64,000 bases of DNA from Helicobacter cinaedi CCUG 18818 = ATCC BAA-847 (GTDB taxonomy: Bacteria > Campylobacterota > Campylobacteria > Campylobacterales > Helicobacteraceae): positions 1 through 64,000 of the forward strand of contig NZ_DS990393.1 of the NCBI RefSeq assembly GCF_000155475.1, in the 5' to 3' direction. The position numbers and the translations under genes were made by a program. Numbering within the stretch: the stretch's first letter is position 1; each line of letters begins with the position of its first letter. Shown here in pieces: positions 36,953 through 45,337 of this stretch. A model generated the notes under the pieces. That model did not search any database and was not told the DNA's origin. It saw only the letters and a list, made by a program, of their open reading frames with translations.

Positions 36953-38080
36953 ATGCACTCTGCAAGATTCTATCCCTTTAGCCACAGCCCCTTGCAATGC
37001 CACTTTAACGCATCTTCAAGGGATTTTGTCGTCAAAGAAATTCCGCTTTATGAGCCAAGTGGCAATGGGGAACATTTGCTAATTTATGTGCGAAAAAAGG
37101 GCTTAAGCACCTTTGAAATGCTTGAACTTTTCTCGCAGATTCTAGGTATAAAAGTGCGTGATATAGGCTATGCAGGGCTAAAAGACAAAGCCGCTACCAC
37201 CTATCAATACATCAGCATTCCTCGCCATTTAGAATCTCGCCTAAATCTCATCTCGCCTATTTTGCAAGAGCATAACATTAAGATTCTAAATCTCCACGCC
37301 CATAACAACAAGCTCAAAATCGGGCATTTGAAAGGCAATGAATTTTTTATGCGTCTTAAAAAGCTCCTACCGCATAATGCTACAAAGCTAGAATCCACAC
37401 TTGAACTCATCGCTCAAAGTGGCTTTCCAAACTATTTTGGCGACCAACGCTTTGGCAAAGAGGGAGATAATTTCCAAAGTGGTAAGGCAATTATCCAAAA
37501 TAGTCTTAAAATCAAAAATAAAAAGATGAGTAATTTTCTCATCTCCAGCTATCAAAGCCACCTTTTTAACGCTTGGTTAAAAACGCGTTTGCAGTTTTCA
37601 CAGATTTTGCATAGCTTTAGCCCAAACGAAGTCCTAAACGCTCTTTTCCACGATGATTTTAAAGCCCTGCATAGCCCACACTACACGCTAAATCTCATAA
37701 AAACCCTGCAAAAACAAAAACAACATTTTGTGCTTTTGCAAGGTGATGTGATGTGCCATTATCCCTATGGCAAAAACTTTATCTGCGAAGATGAAATAGC
37801 AGAATCCCAGCGTTTTATACTTAAAAATACCGCTCCAACAGGGGCATTATGCGGCTTAAAGCTCACTCACGCACACAATCTAGCCAAAGACATAGAATCT
37901 CACTTTTTAGATTCTGCTATCAAGGCAAATGGCACAAGACGCTATGCGTGGGTATGGGCAGAGCAAATTAAAGGCAAATATATCGCGGAAAAAGCCCAAT
38001 ACGAGCTACAATTCTACTTGCCAAAGGGGAGCTATGCGACTATTTTTTTAGAAAGTTTGCTAGGGCAACAGAATCTTTAG
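36953..38080 (+). CDS. truD: tRNA pseudouridine(13) synthase TruD
   Basis: TruD makes pseudouridine 13 in tRNA-Glu. The 375-residue protein has VKEIPLYEPSGNGEHL near residue 30 and the catalytic motif GYAGLKDKAATTYQYIS with Asp78. Later it has FPNYFGDQRFG, and near the C-terminus GTRRYAW, all typical. It follows alr by 3 bases and is likely translated from the same transcript. Confidence 0.94.
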   Translation: MHSARFYPFSHSPLQCHFNASSRDFVVKEIPLYEPSGNGEHLLIYVRKKGLSTFEMLELFSQILGIKVRDIGYAGLKDKAATTYQYISIPRHLESRLNLISPILQEHNIKILNLHAHNNKLKIGHLKGNEFFMRLKKLLPHNATKLESTLELIAQSGFPNYFGDQRFGKEGDNFQSGKAIIQNSLKIKNKKMSNFLISSYQSHLFNAWLKTRLQFSQILHSFSPNEVLNALFHDDFKALHSPHYTLNLIKTLQKQKQHFVLLQGDVMCHYPYGKNFICEDEIAESQRFILKNTAPTGALCGLKLTHAHNLAKDIESHFLDSAIKANGTRRYAWVWAEQIKGKYIAEKAQYELQFYLPKGSYATIFLESLLGQQNL

Positions 38081-38145
38081 GCAAAAACCCTTAACCACCT
38101 AGCAAATTCTATCACCACAACACCGCAAAACCCACAACACAAGCT

Positions 38146-39003
38146 TTACACAAAAAGCAGATTCTGTTTTTTCATCGCTTCAAAAATAATCTCATAGCCC
38201 TTTAATGCCTTTTCATCACACAAAACCCACTCATTTAAGCCTTCCAAGCTCATCATATGTGCGATTTTAGAATCTGATTTTCGTGCATTTTGAGAGAGCA
38301 TCATTTCCACAAATGCGTCCCTTAAGCCCTTGTCAAAGTCTTTTGAAAGCGTGAAATTACAATGACAATACTCCGCTCCTACATAAAAGCTTTTTAGCTC
38401 ACTATAACTGCCCTCTTGCAAGATTCTAGCCCAAGTGCCAGAGCCAATAGCCCCCGCGTCAAGCTCCCCACTGCGTATTTTATCTAGCACATCAAATTCA
38501 CTCCTGCCCGTATCGCCGTGCTTCCCCACATCGCTATTAAAGCGATAAATGCCTACCGCATTACTTGGAGCAGATTCACTTAAACTTGACATCTCCTGTA
38601 ATGTCAAAGTGCAATCTTGCAAAAAATGTAAAGGCATAATCGCCGCCTGAGCTGAATCTAAGCTCCCAAGCCCAAACTTCTTGCCCTGCAAATCCTGCAA
38701 ATCTTTCACGCCATTTTCCCTTGTAATAAACACGCTTTGAAAGCCTATATCCGTATCACGCATTAAAATCGCTTCCATTGCATTATCACTTGCCACTTGA
38801 GAGCGGATATAGGCGACATTTGTATTCCACGCAATGTCAATCTTTTTTTCCATAAGCCATTGCACTTGCCGCTCATAATTGCTAAAAAGCACATAATCTA
38901 ACCGAATATCCTTAAAATACGCATTTGCATATTCCCTAATAATATCCCATATCGGCACAATTTGCGGTGCATACGCCACCGCTCCTACAATAATATGTCT
39001 CAT
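38146..39003 (-). CDS. PhnD/NMT1-like substrate-binding-fold protein lacking a signal peptide
   Basis: The 285-residue protein has the periplasmic-binding fold of the PhnD/SsuA/NMT1 group: IIVGAVAYAPQIVPIWDII, QVQWLMEKKIDIAWNTNVAY, and DLQGKKFGLGSLDSAQAAIMPLHFL. It begins directly with the first strand and has neither a signal peptide nor a lipobox, so it should stay in the cytosol, unlike normal binding proteins. The family includes the HMP-forming enzyme Thi5/NMT1, so a catalytic role is possible. It is the third gene of an operon with a flavoprotein and a di-iron protein, with 1-base spacing. Confidence 0.78.
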   Translation of the reverse strand: MRHIIVGAVAYAPQIVPIWDIIREYANAYFKDIRLDYVLFSNYERQVQWLMEKKIDIAWNTNVAYIRSQVASDNAMEAILMRDTDIGFQSVFITRENGVKDLQDLQGKKFGLGSLDSAQAAIMPLHFLQDCTLTLQEMSSLSESAPSNAVGIYRFNSDVGKHGDTGRSEFDVLDKIRSGELDAGAIGSGTWARILQEGSYSELKSFYVGAEYCHCNFTLSKDFDKGLRDAFVEMMLSQNARKSDSKIAHMMSLEGLNEWVLCDEKALKGYEIIFEAMKKQNLLFV

Positions 39004-39004
39004 T

Positions 39005-40138
39005 TTACTCCTTTGCTAAAAGTGTATCACTTAGCCACACTTGCAACACATCAAGGCTAGGCGCCATAACTTGACTTGCCATCGCATCACGCAAATACCG
39101 CTCCAGCGGCAATAACTTACTATACGCTTTTCCACCGCCAAGTCGCATAGCCAACTCACAAATCTGCATAACAAGTTCAGTAGCATTAATCCTACTTGCA
39201 AAAATCTTGCACGCCGCGTTAGAATCCCCACAATCAAATGCCCTTGCTGCTTCTTTCACAAGGGCGATTTGACTTTGTGTCTTGGTATAAAGATTTGCAA
39301 TGTGAATCCGCACTAATTCCTTATCCGCTAGTGAGCTACCATCAGTGTATTTTCTACTCTTACAATGATTTAACGCACATTCATACGCACTCTGCCCCAC
39401 ACCACTATACACAGCTCCAAGCCCCACGACAAAATACATCGCCACTAGCCCAGCGTGAGTTTCCCCCTCGCCATCTCTGCCTAGTAAATAACGCTTTGTC
39501 TCTAGTCTCACATTCTCATAACGCACGGGCTTTGAGACATTCCCACGCATACCAAGCCCATTCCACACGCCCTCTTCGTGGATAAGCCCTTGCAAACTAT
39601 TTGGCGTAATCCAGTTATTTTTCCCACCACTCACTTCGCAGGAATTTGTATAAGTGAGATAGTAATCTGCCTTTTCAGCAGAAGTTACAAAGCTTTTTCG
39701 CCCATTTAGAATCCTATGCTCCCCATCAGTTTTTTCAGTAATATCAGGTGAGCCAAAATGTGTGCCAGAGCCACTTTCACTATACGCAAGGGCAAAAGTG
39801 ATGTCCCCTTTAGCAATTTGTGGCAAAAACTCATCTTTTTGCTCCCTAGTGCCAAAAGCACAAAGCACCGCTGTGGCAACATTATGCATCATATAGCACA
39901 ACGCACTTGAAGCATCAAAACGCGCAATGTTATAGCAAACCAAAGCGTGATTCTGGCAGTTACCACCACTTCCGCCAAACTCTTTTGGCACAAGCAATCC
40001 CGTGAATCCTTGCTTTTTTAGCTCACTATATGCTTCATCTGGGAATCTTGCCTCTTTGTCAATAGCATCTGTATAGGGGGCTACATATTTTCGCCCAAAC
40101 TCCAAGCTTAAATTTTCAATATTTTCTAAATCTAACAT
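39005..40138 (-). CDS. Acyl-CoA-dehydrogenase-like flavoprotein
   Basis: The 377-residue protein has the acyl-CoA dehydrogenase fold: LVPKEFGGSGG, the FAD-binding LAYSESGSGTHFGSPD with ITEKTDGEHRILNGRKSFVTSA, and RYLRDAMASQVMAPSLDVL near the end. The usual catalytic YEGT glutamate motif of short-chain dehydrogenases is replaced by VMAPS, so a simple alpha,beta-dehydrogenase is doubtful. Related proteins include flavin monooxygenases such as SfnB and DszC types. It is the middle gene of a three-gene operon. Its substrate is unknown. Confidence 0.78.
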   Translation of the reverse strand: MLDLENIENLSLEFGRKYVAPYTDAIDKEARFPDEAYSELKKQGFTGLLVPKEFGGSGGNCQNHALVCYNIARFDASSALCYMMHNVATAVLCAFGTREQKDEFLPQIAKGDITFALAYSESGSGTHFGSPDITEKTDGEHRILNGRKSFVTSAEKADYYLTYTNSCEVSGGKNNWITPNSLQGLIHEEGVWNGLGMRGNVSKPVRYENVRLETKRYLLGRDGEGETHAGLVAMYFVVGLGAVYSGVGQSAYECALNHCKSRKYTDGSSLADKELVRIHIANLYTKTQSQIALVKEAARAFDCGDSNAACKIFASRINATELVMQICELAMRLGGGKAYSKLLPLERYLRDAMASQVMAPSLDVLQVWLSDTLLAKE

Positions 40139-40148
40139 TACACTTCCT

Positions 40149-41336
40149 TTACATAAAATTAGGCGTGTGAGCCTTGCTTAAATCAACAGCCAAATCCTCA
40201 TCAATCCCACATTCAACAAGTCTTCTCGTGCGATTTCTCTCCATTTTTGACTTTAGCTCCATTACCTCATCAAAGCCTTGAGCTATACACTCTTGCCCTC
40301 CTCCTTTTAAAATCGCCATAGATTCAAGCAAGAGTGAAGATTCAGCACTTTGTGAATCTAGATAATTCTTTCGCTGAAACACAACATCTTTAAGTGCGGC
40401 GATTTTAGCAGGATTGTTAGCTAAAGTATGCTTGACATTCCCCATACCATAGCTTACGTGCCTTGCCTCATCTTTTCTAGCCAAAGAGAGTAGTTTCGCG
40501 CTTTGCCAATCGCCCAAATCTCTAAAGCCATCTTCTAAAAATTTGAGCAAATCAATAAAAGTCCCTTCCCCCATAATATGCAGTAAAAAGCTTGACTTGA
40601 AATAATCCTTTTCATTCCACAGGCTAAATAAACTCTGCTGGGTAGTGAGTGTGGAGTATTGCACCCCAAGCCCTGTAACATTTGCTCGTTTTATAAAAGA
40701 TTCAATATGCCGACTTTCATCGCCTATAATGCTAGAAAGCAGCAAAGGCACAGCGGTAAAAAATGGGGAAATCTGCCCTAAAAAACGACTAGGAATATAA
40801 AGGGCTGAAAACTCATTTTCTGTAAGATAAGTCATAATCTGTGCGATAGCAAACTCAAGCTCCGGGCTAAATCTAGGCATTTCCTGCCACAAAATATCCC
40901 TTGAAGCATTCCATTGTGCGTTCTTAGAATCTTCATAGATTTGGGCTATATTGTTGCTCCAAATCTCATTATTATGCAAATATGTGAAGTGATATTCCGG
41001 GCTTGCTACTTCCACTTGCACACCATTTGGGGCTAATCCGTGCATTGCTGGGGCAGACGAGGTGGCATCAAACTTGTGAAATCTTGTGGGCGATTTTTTA
41101 CGCATAAGATACAAAAAATTGCCCTTAGATTCTAAATCTTTACTTATTTTTTGCTTACAAATGAACTCTTCACCCTTAAAGCGACACCACATTATGATGT
41201 CTCTCTCAAGATTGTCAAAATCGCTTATAAGCTCAATCTCCGCTCCCTTTAGTGAAAGCAAAAAGGCATTTTCAAGACGCATAAAAAAGAATGCACCAAG
41301 TGGCAACGCACCCATAAACACGCAGGATTTTTGCAT
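40149..41336 (-). CDS. TusA-like domain fused to a ferritin-like di-iron domain
   Basis: The 395-residue protein has two parts. Residues 8-80 resemble a TusA/SirA fold (AEIELISDFDNLERDIIMWCRFKGEEF matches the LEVxxDDPxxxxDIPxWCRxxGHE pattern), but the usual CPxP cysteine is replaced by LPLG. Residues 155-300 form a ferritin-like four-helix bundle with a full set of di-iron ligands: TENE (173-175), DESRH (Glu207, His210), GEG (Glu257) and DEARH (Glu290, His293). This looks like an oxygen-activating di-iron enzyme of the AurF or rubrerythrin sort. The first ATG is at 41336, with no clear ribosome site; the N-terminus may be misjudged. Confidence 0.75.
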   Translation of the reverse strand: MQKSCVFMGALPLGAFFFMRLENAFLLSLKGAEIELISDFDNLERDIIMWCRFKGEEFICKQKISKDLESKGNFLYLMRKKSPTRFHKFDATSSAPAMHGLAPNGVQVEVASPEYHFTYLHNNEIWSNNIAQIYEDSKNAQWNASRDILWQEMPRFSPELEFAIAQIMTYLTENEFSALYIPSRFLGQISPFFTAVPLLLSSIIGDESRHIESFIKRANVTGLGVQYSTLTTQQSLFSLWNEKDYFKSSFLLHIMGEGTFIDLLKFLEDGFRDLGDWQSAKLLSLARKDEARHVSYGMGNVKHTLANNPAKIAALKDVVFQRKNYLDSQSAESSLLLESMAILKGGGQECIAQGFDEVMELKSKMERNRTRRLVECGIDEDLAVDLSKAHTPNFM

Positions 41337-41493
41337 ATACAAACTTTTGGATTAGGCTCTACAAGACTGAAGACTTGTTTTCTTTCTCACGGAAAGCTAA
41401 GGGGGGAATACTATTTAATTTTGGCTTAAATATTTTTAAAATTGCTTCATTTTAAATAGCTTGGTTACCACTCACTTTATCTTAATAATATTC

Positions 41494-42459
41494 TCAAACA
41501 TTCTTTCCCACAAACTCCACAATATCCTCTATCACTTCCTGCTTATTTGTCTCATTTAGAATCTCGTGTCTCGCACCCTCATAGAGTTTAAGCCTGACAT
41601 CAAAGCCCCAAAGCCTATATTGATTTGCAATTTTTTCTACCCCAATGCCAAAATTCCCGCAACTATCCTTATTCCCACTGGTAATAAGCAAAGGCAGATT
41701 CTGCCCCATATTAGCCTGATTTGCATTAGCTTTATTCACCCACGCCATACCCTTAAATAGCCCGATAAAACTCTCCAAACTAAAGACAAACTGACACGCC
41801 TTGTCAGCCTTATACGCTTCCACCACAGCCCTATCACGACACAGCCACGCAAAGCCACCCTTTGTATTATCCTCTCCTACATTATGCAAAAACGGCTTAT
41901 TAAATCCGCCAAAAGACAGGGCATTTATCCATTTTTTGCCTTGAATCTCTAATCCACACATCTGCAAGATTCTAGCCAAACCCGCCCCCAAAGACGCAAA
42001 AGGATTATACGCAGGAGAGCCAGAAAGGATAAGGGCATTTAACTCGTGGTGGTGCATTTTCACATAGCCCCTTGCAAGAAGCGAACCCATAGAATGCCCC
42101 AACAGCACATATTTTTGTGGCTTAAAATGCTCTTTAGCTAAAAGTGTAAGCTGATGCATATCCATAATGGCTTTGACAAACCCACTAGATTCTATATGTT
42201 TTGAATCTAGCCCATTCATCTCGCCCCAAGGGTGAAGTGTATCAATACTTTTGCCGTGTCCGCGATGATCATTGATTACAACAATAAACCCACACTCGGC
42301 TAAATATGAGCCAACCCACTCATAGCGGTCTTTATGCTCTACCATTCCGTGTGCGATTTGAATAAGCGTAGCATTTGGCACTTCTGGTATATACACATCA
42401 TAGAAAATCTCTAATCCGTCCTGCTTTGAGACAAAACTCTTATTTTTATACATCTGCAT
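41494..42459 (-). CDS. Alpha/beta hydrolase, monoacylglycerol-lipase-like
   Basis: This 321-residue serine hydrolase has LIQIAHGMVEH (oxyanion region), DHRGHGKS, the nucleophile elbow LLGHSMGSLLA, TSGNKDSCGNFG for the acid and GARHEILNE for the His. This pattern is that of the serine aminopeptidase S33/hydrolase_4 group (monoacylglycerol lipase, PldB-like lysophospholipase). No signal peptide is present. The ATG has AAAGGAAA upstream. Membrane lipid or ester turnover is plausible; the substrate is not known. Confidence 0.86.
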   Translation of the reverse strand: MQMYKNKSFVSKQDGLEIFYDVYIPEVPNATLIQIAHGMVEHKDRYEWVGSYLAECGFIVVINDHRGHGKSIDTLHPWGEMNGLDSKHIESSGFVKAIMDMHQLTLLAKEHFKPQKYVLLGHSMGSLLARGYVKMHHHELNALILSGSPAYNPFASLGAGLARILQMCGLEIQGKKWINALSFGGFNKPFLHNVGEDNTKGGFAWLCRDRAVVEAYKADKACQFVFSLESFIGLFKGMAWVNKANANQANMGQNLPLLITSGNKDSCGNFGIGVEKIANQYRLWGFDVRLKLYEGARHEILNETNKQEVIEDIVEFVGKNV

Positions 42460-42479
42460 TGCAATTTCCTTTCAATCCT

Positions 42480-43295
42480 TTAATGTATTCTTTGCTTTTT
42501 AAGCCAAGATTGTAACTGCTTCTCATCGCCATTAAACGCATTTAAATCAATATGTTTCTCCCCACCTGAATAGCCCTTCAATACACCTTGTGGGTCATAC
42601 TGCCAAAAGCTCCACGATTGAATATACACATTAAACAATCTCGCCCACACAGAATCTGGTGCAAAAAACACAGAGCGAATCCACAGCGGATTCTCCATAT
42701 ATGCCTTAGCATATCGCTCACGCAAATACATATCATAAAAGCTTGGCGTTGTATAGATAATAGGCTTTATTTTATAATGCTTCTCTAACGCCACAAGTAG
42801 CCTATCAAGCTCAGCATAGACTTTTTGGGGGGACGGAGGGTTTTTTGCCTTTGGGCCATAAAACTCTATATCCACAACCGGTGGCAACGCCTTAGAATCT
42901 CTTATATTTGGGACATTGTCAATAAAATTTTGAGCCTGTGTAAGCCCCGAACTATCAAAGCTAAAAAAATGATATGCCCCCACATATAGCCCCTGCTTTC
43001 TAGATTCCGCAAAATTATACGCAAAGCGTTTATCCACCCAAGTGCTACCCTCTGTGGCTTTGATAAAAGCAAATGAAATATTTTGAGATTTGAGAATCTG
43101 CCAATCAATCTTGCCCTGATGTGCGGACACATCAACGCCCTTCATAGGATAGCTCTTATCACTTGGCATATTAAACCACACAAGCCCATTATGTTGCAGG
43201 ATAAAAAACACAAGGGCTAAAGCCATCACCACAAGCAAACGCGTAGCGTATTTGCCAATGTGAAAAATCCTAGCAAATACGCCTTTTAATCTCAT
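42480..43295 (-). CDS. Membrane-anchored GH25 lysozyme-like protein
   Basis: The 271-residue protein has a membrane helix at about 18-34 (TRLLVVMALALVFFILQ) and a GH25 muramidase domain from about residue 50. It has KGVDVSAHQGKIDW (Asp55), ATEGSTWVDKRF, GAYHFFSF and VVDIEFYG with the catalytic pair Asp141 and Glu143, and late SWSFWQYD, which completes the fold. The catalytic residues look intact. It probably cleaves peptidoglycan in the periplasm while tethered. The ATG at 43295, just after the upstream stop, is my choice; upstream TTG and ATG codons would overlap the DUF2156 gene. Confidence 0.85.
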   Translation of the reverse strand: MRLKGVFARIFHIGKYATRLLVVMALALVFFILQHNGLVWFNMPSDKSYPMKGVDVSAHQGKIDWQILKSQNISFAFIKATEGSTWVDKRFAYNFAESRKQGLYVGAYHFFSFDSSGLTQAQNFIDNVPNIRDSKALPPVVDIEFYGPKAKNPPSPQKVYAELDRLLVALEKHYKIKPIIYTTPSFYDMYLRERYAKAYMENPLWIRSVFFAPDSVWARLFNVYIQSWSFWQYDPQGVLKGYSGGEKHIDLNAFNGDEKQLQSWLKKQRIH

Positions 43296-43296
43296 A

Positions 43297-44217
43297 CTAA
43301 TCCCGCAATCTCGCATCATATTTTTCAAGCAAAAAGCTCGGCTGATAGGAGAGTTTAGCTTTTCTTAACCCCTCAATGCCTAAATCCTCCTCTCTATTAG
43401 CATATAAAGAACTAGCAAATTTATGTTTTAAAAGTGCTTGATTAATGGCTTGATATGCCCCGCTAAAAGCGATATTTGCCTTTTCAATATGTATAAGTGC
43501 CATTTTAGAATCTAGCATTTCTCCAAAGCTAAACGCGATAATCTCCCCTTCATTTCGTAAAAGCCCCCCACTTAAGCCCAAAATCTCAAAGTTTGCCAAA
43601 GCGTCATTAATGCCTAGATTCTCATAATATAACCCCCTGTCATTTTCGCCCTGCTTTGAATCACCTTGCTTTGCTTCCATACTCGCCTTGAACCACTGAT
43701 TATTTATCCTTAGCACCTCTTCTATATTTTCTACCCCCAAAGATTCAAAGCACACATTAGGATATTGCAGATAGAAGCGATTGAGATGATTCTTTTTCTT
43801 ATGAAACTTCCTGCCACTTAGCTCTATAAGCTCTTGTGTATTGTAAATATACTCAAACCTATCGCGTCTTTGGGCAAATTCAAAGTGTTTAGGAAAATCT
43901 CTCTGTAAGGATTCCACCTCATCTTTTTGCAGGGAGTGAAACTCTAAAGCCACTCCCAAACTCGCATAATGCTCTATCAGTGCGGTGATTATAGGCTTTT
44001 TATCCCCCTGCCCTAGTGGATAAAATACAAATGGCGTTTGCGTGGGATATTGCGTTTGGATAATAAGCTGATTTTTAAAAATACAAAATGAAATCTCGCG
44101 TGAATGTCGCCACATAAACATATTTGTAAAGTTTGTGTCTGAAAGCCACCGCCCACCTTGCTTTGTGAAAGGCTCTAGCAATGCTTTATGACTTAAATCA
44201 AGCTTTGTATATTTCAT
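43297..44217 (-). CDS. DUF2156/phosphatidylglycerol lysyltransferase-like protein
   Basis: The 306-residue protein matches the DUF2156 (LPG synthetase C-terminal, GNAT-fold) group: GGRWLSDTNFTNMFMWR at the start, SGRKFHKKKNHLNRFYLQYP in the middle, and IIAFSFGEMLDSKMALIHIEKANIAFSGAYQAINQ, then NREEDLGIEGLRKAKLSYQP. The HxKK(N)H and NREED blocks are usual in the family. No membrane helices are seen, so it is not a full MprF. It may transfer an aminoacyl group. The start at 44217 is preferred over 44229. Confidence 0.8.
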   Translation of the reverse strand: MKYTKLDLSHKALLEPFTKQGGRWLSDTNFTNMFMWRHSREISFCIFKNQLIIQTQYPTQTPFVFYPLGQGDKKPIITALIEHYASLGVALEFHSLQKDEVESLQRDFPKHFEFAQRRDRFEYIYNTQELIELSGRKFHKKKNHLNRFYLQYPNVCFESLGVENIEEVLRINNQWFKASMEAKQGDSKQGENDRGLYYENLGINDALANFEILGLSGGLLRNEGEIIAFSFGEMLDSKMALIHIEKANIAFSGAYQAINQALLKHKFASSLYANREEDLGIEGLRKAKLSYQPSFLLEKYDARLRD

Positions 44218-44241
44218 AGTATATCCCATAAAATCTGCCCC

Positions 44242-45321
44242 TTATCGTATATCAGCAAAAATATAACTTCCAAGCCATTTTATCTCTTCACCCCTTTTAG
44301 CAAAGAGCCTTTGCAGTGCTTCATCTTCATAATGCCCTTGACAATCAATAAAAAAGCCCATTTTAAAATCCCCATTCTCACGCACAGGACGAGAATCTAT
44401 CTTTGTAAGATTAATGCCCTCTTTCTCAAAATCCCCAAGCAGTCTAAACAAATCCCCCACTTCATCTTTACGCCTAAGATTCACAAACAATGAAGTCTTA
44501 TCATTCCCACTTGGTGCGTTGCTAAAATCACTCACAATCACAAAACGCGTTTTATTATGCTGTGTATCCTCAATATGCTCAAACATTAAAGGCAGATTGT
44601 AGAGCTTACCAGCGATTTTTGAGCCAATGGCGGCACTATAAGGCGTGGTAGAAGCTAACTGCACCGCCCTTGCTGTGGAATCTGTGGGGATTTGCTCAAT
44701 ATGGTGTAAATTATGTGCGTTAAGGAACTTTTGACATTGCCCAAAAGCAATATCTTTTGAAAAAATCTTTTGAATCTCATTTAGATGCTCACAATTACTC
44801 AAAAAACTATGATGAATAGGCAAAATCACTTCAGCAATAATCTTAAATTCATACTTTGCTAACAAGTCAATGCTCTCGCCAACCATACCATTGGTGTTAT
44901 TTTCAAGCGGTATGACGCCATATTTCACGCGTTTATGTGAAAGGGCTTCAAATACGGCACTGATGGTGTTTAGCGGTATATACTCGCTCATCGCACCAAA
45001 TCGCTCTTCAGCCGCTTGATGTGTATAGCTCCCAATGGGACCCAAAAAGCCGACCTTTTCAGGCAACTCAAGGTTACGCGAAATGGCAAAAATCTCTTGG
45101 TAAATCGCCTCAATGGCACGAATATCAAGGTATTTGCTTTTTGCTTTTGCTAATCGCTCTATAATCTCTCGCTCTCGTTCCGGGCGGTAGATTGCCCCAC
45201 CTTGCTTATGTTTTAACGCTCCCACTTCCGCTACAAGTGCCATACGCTTTTGTAAAAGCTCAAAAATCCCATCATCAATGGCATCAATCTGCCCTCTTAG
45301 CTCAAGTAAAGACTTTGCCAT
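44242..45321 (-). CDS. pheA: Bifunctional chorismate mutase / prephenate dehydratase
   Basis: The P-protein makes phenylpyruvate for phenylalanine. The 359-residue protein has an AroQ chorismate mutase at 1-85 (LRGQIDAIDDGIFELLQKRM and IYRPEREREI), a prephenate dehydratase domain with GFLGPIGSYTHQAAEERFG, and PTDSTARAVQLA containing the catalytic TxR-type motif (here STAR). A C-terminal ACT domain contains SRPVRENGDFKMGFFIDC for feedback control. It begins 16 bases after lysA. Confidence 0.93.
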   Translation of the reverse strand: MAKSLLELRGQIDAIDDGIFELLQKRMALVAEVGALKHKQGGAIYRPEREREIIERLAKAKSKYLDIRAIEAIYQEIFAISRNLELPEKVGFLGPIGSYTHQAAEERFGAMSEYIPLNTISAVFEALSHKRVKYGVIPLENNTNGMVGESIDLLAKYEFKIIAEVILPIHHSFLSNCEHLNEIQKIFSKDIAFGQCQKFLNAHNLHHIEQIPTDSTARAVQLASTTPYSAAIGSKIAGKLYNLPLMFEHIEDTQHNKTRFVIVSDFSNAPSGNDKTSLFVNLRRKDEVGDLFRLLGDFEKEGINLTKIDSRPVRENGDFKMGFFIDCQGHYEDEALQRLFAKRGEEIKWLGSYIFADIR

Positions 45322-45337
45322 TTTATTCCCCCCTTAT

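Noticed and set aside
38146-39003. A periplasmic phosphonate-uptake binding protein
   Set aside because: It has no signal peptide or lipobox and no adjacent ABC genes, so ordinary phosphonate import is unlikely.
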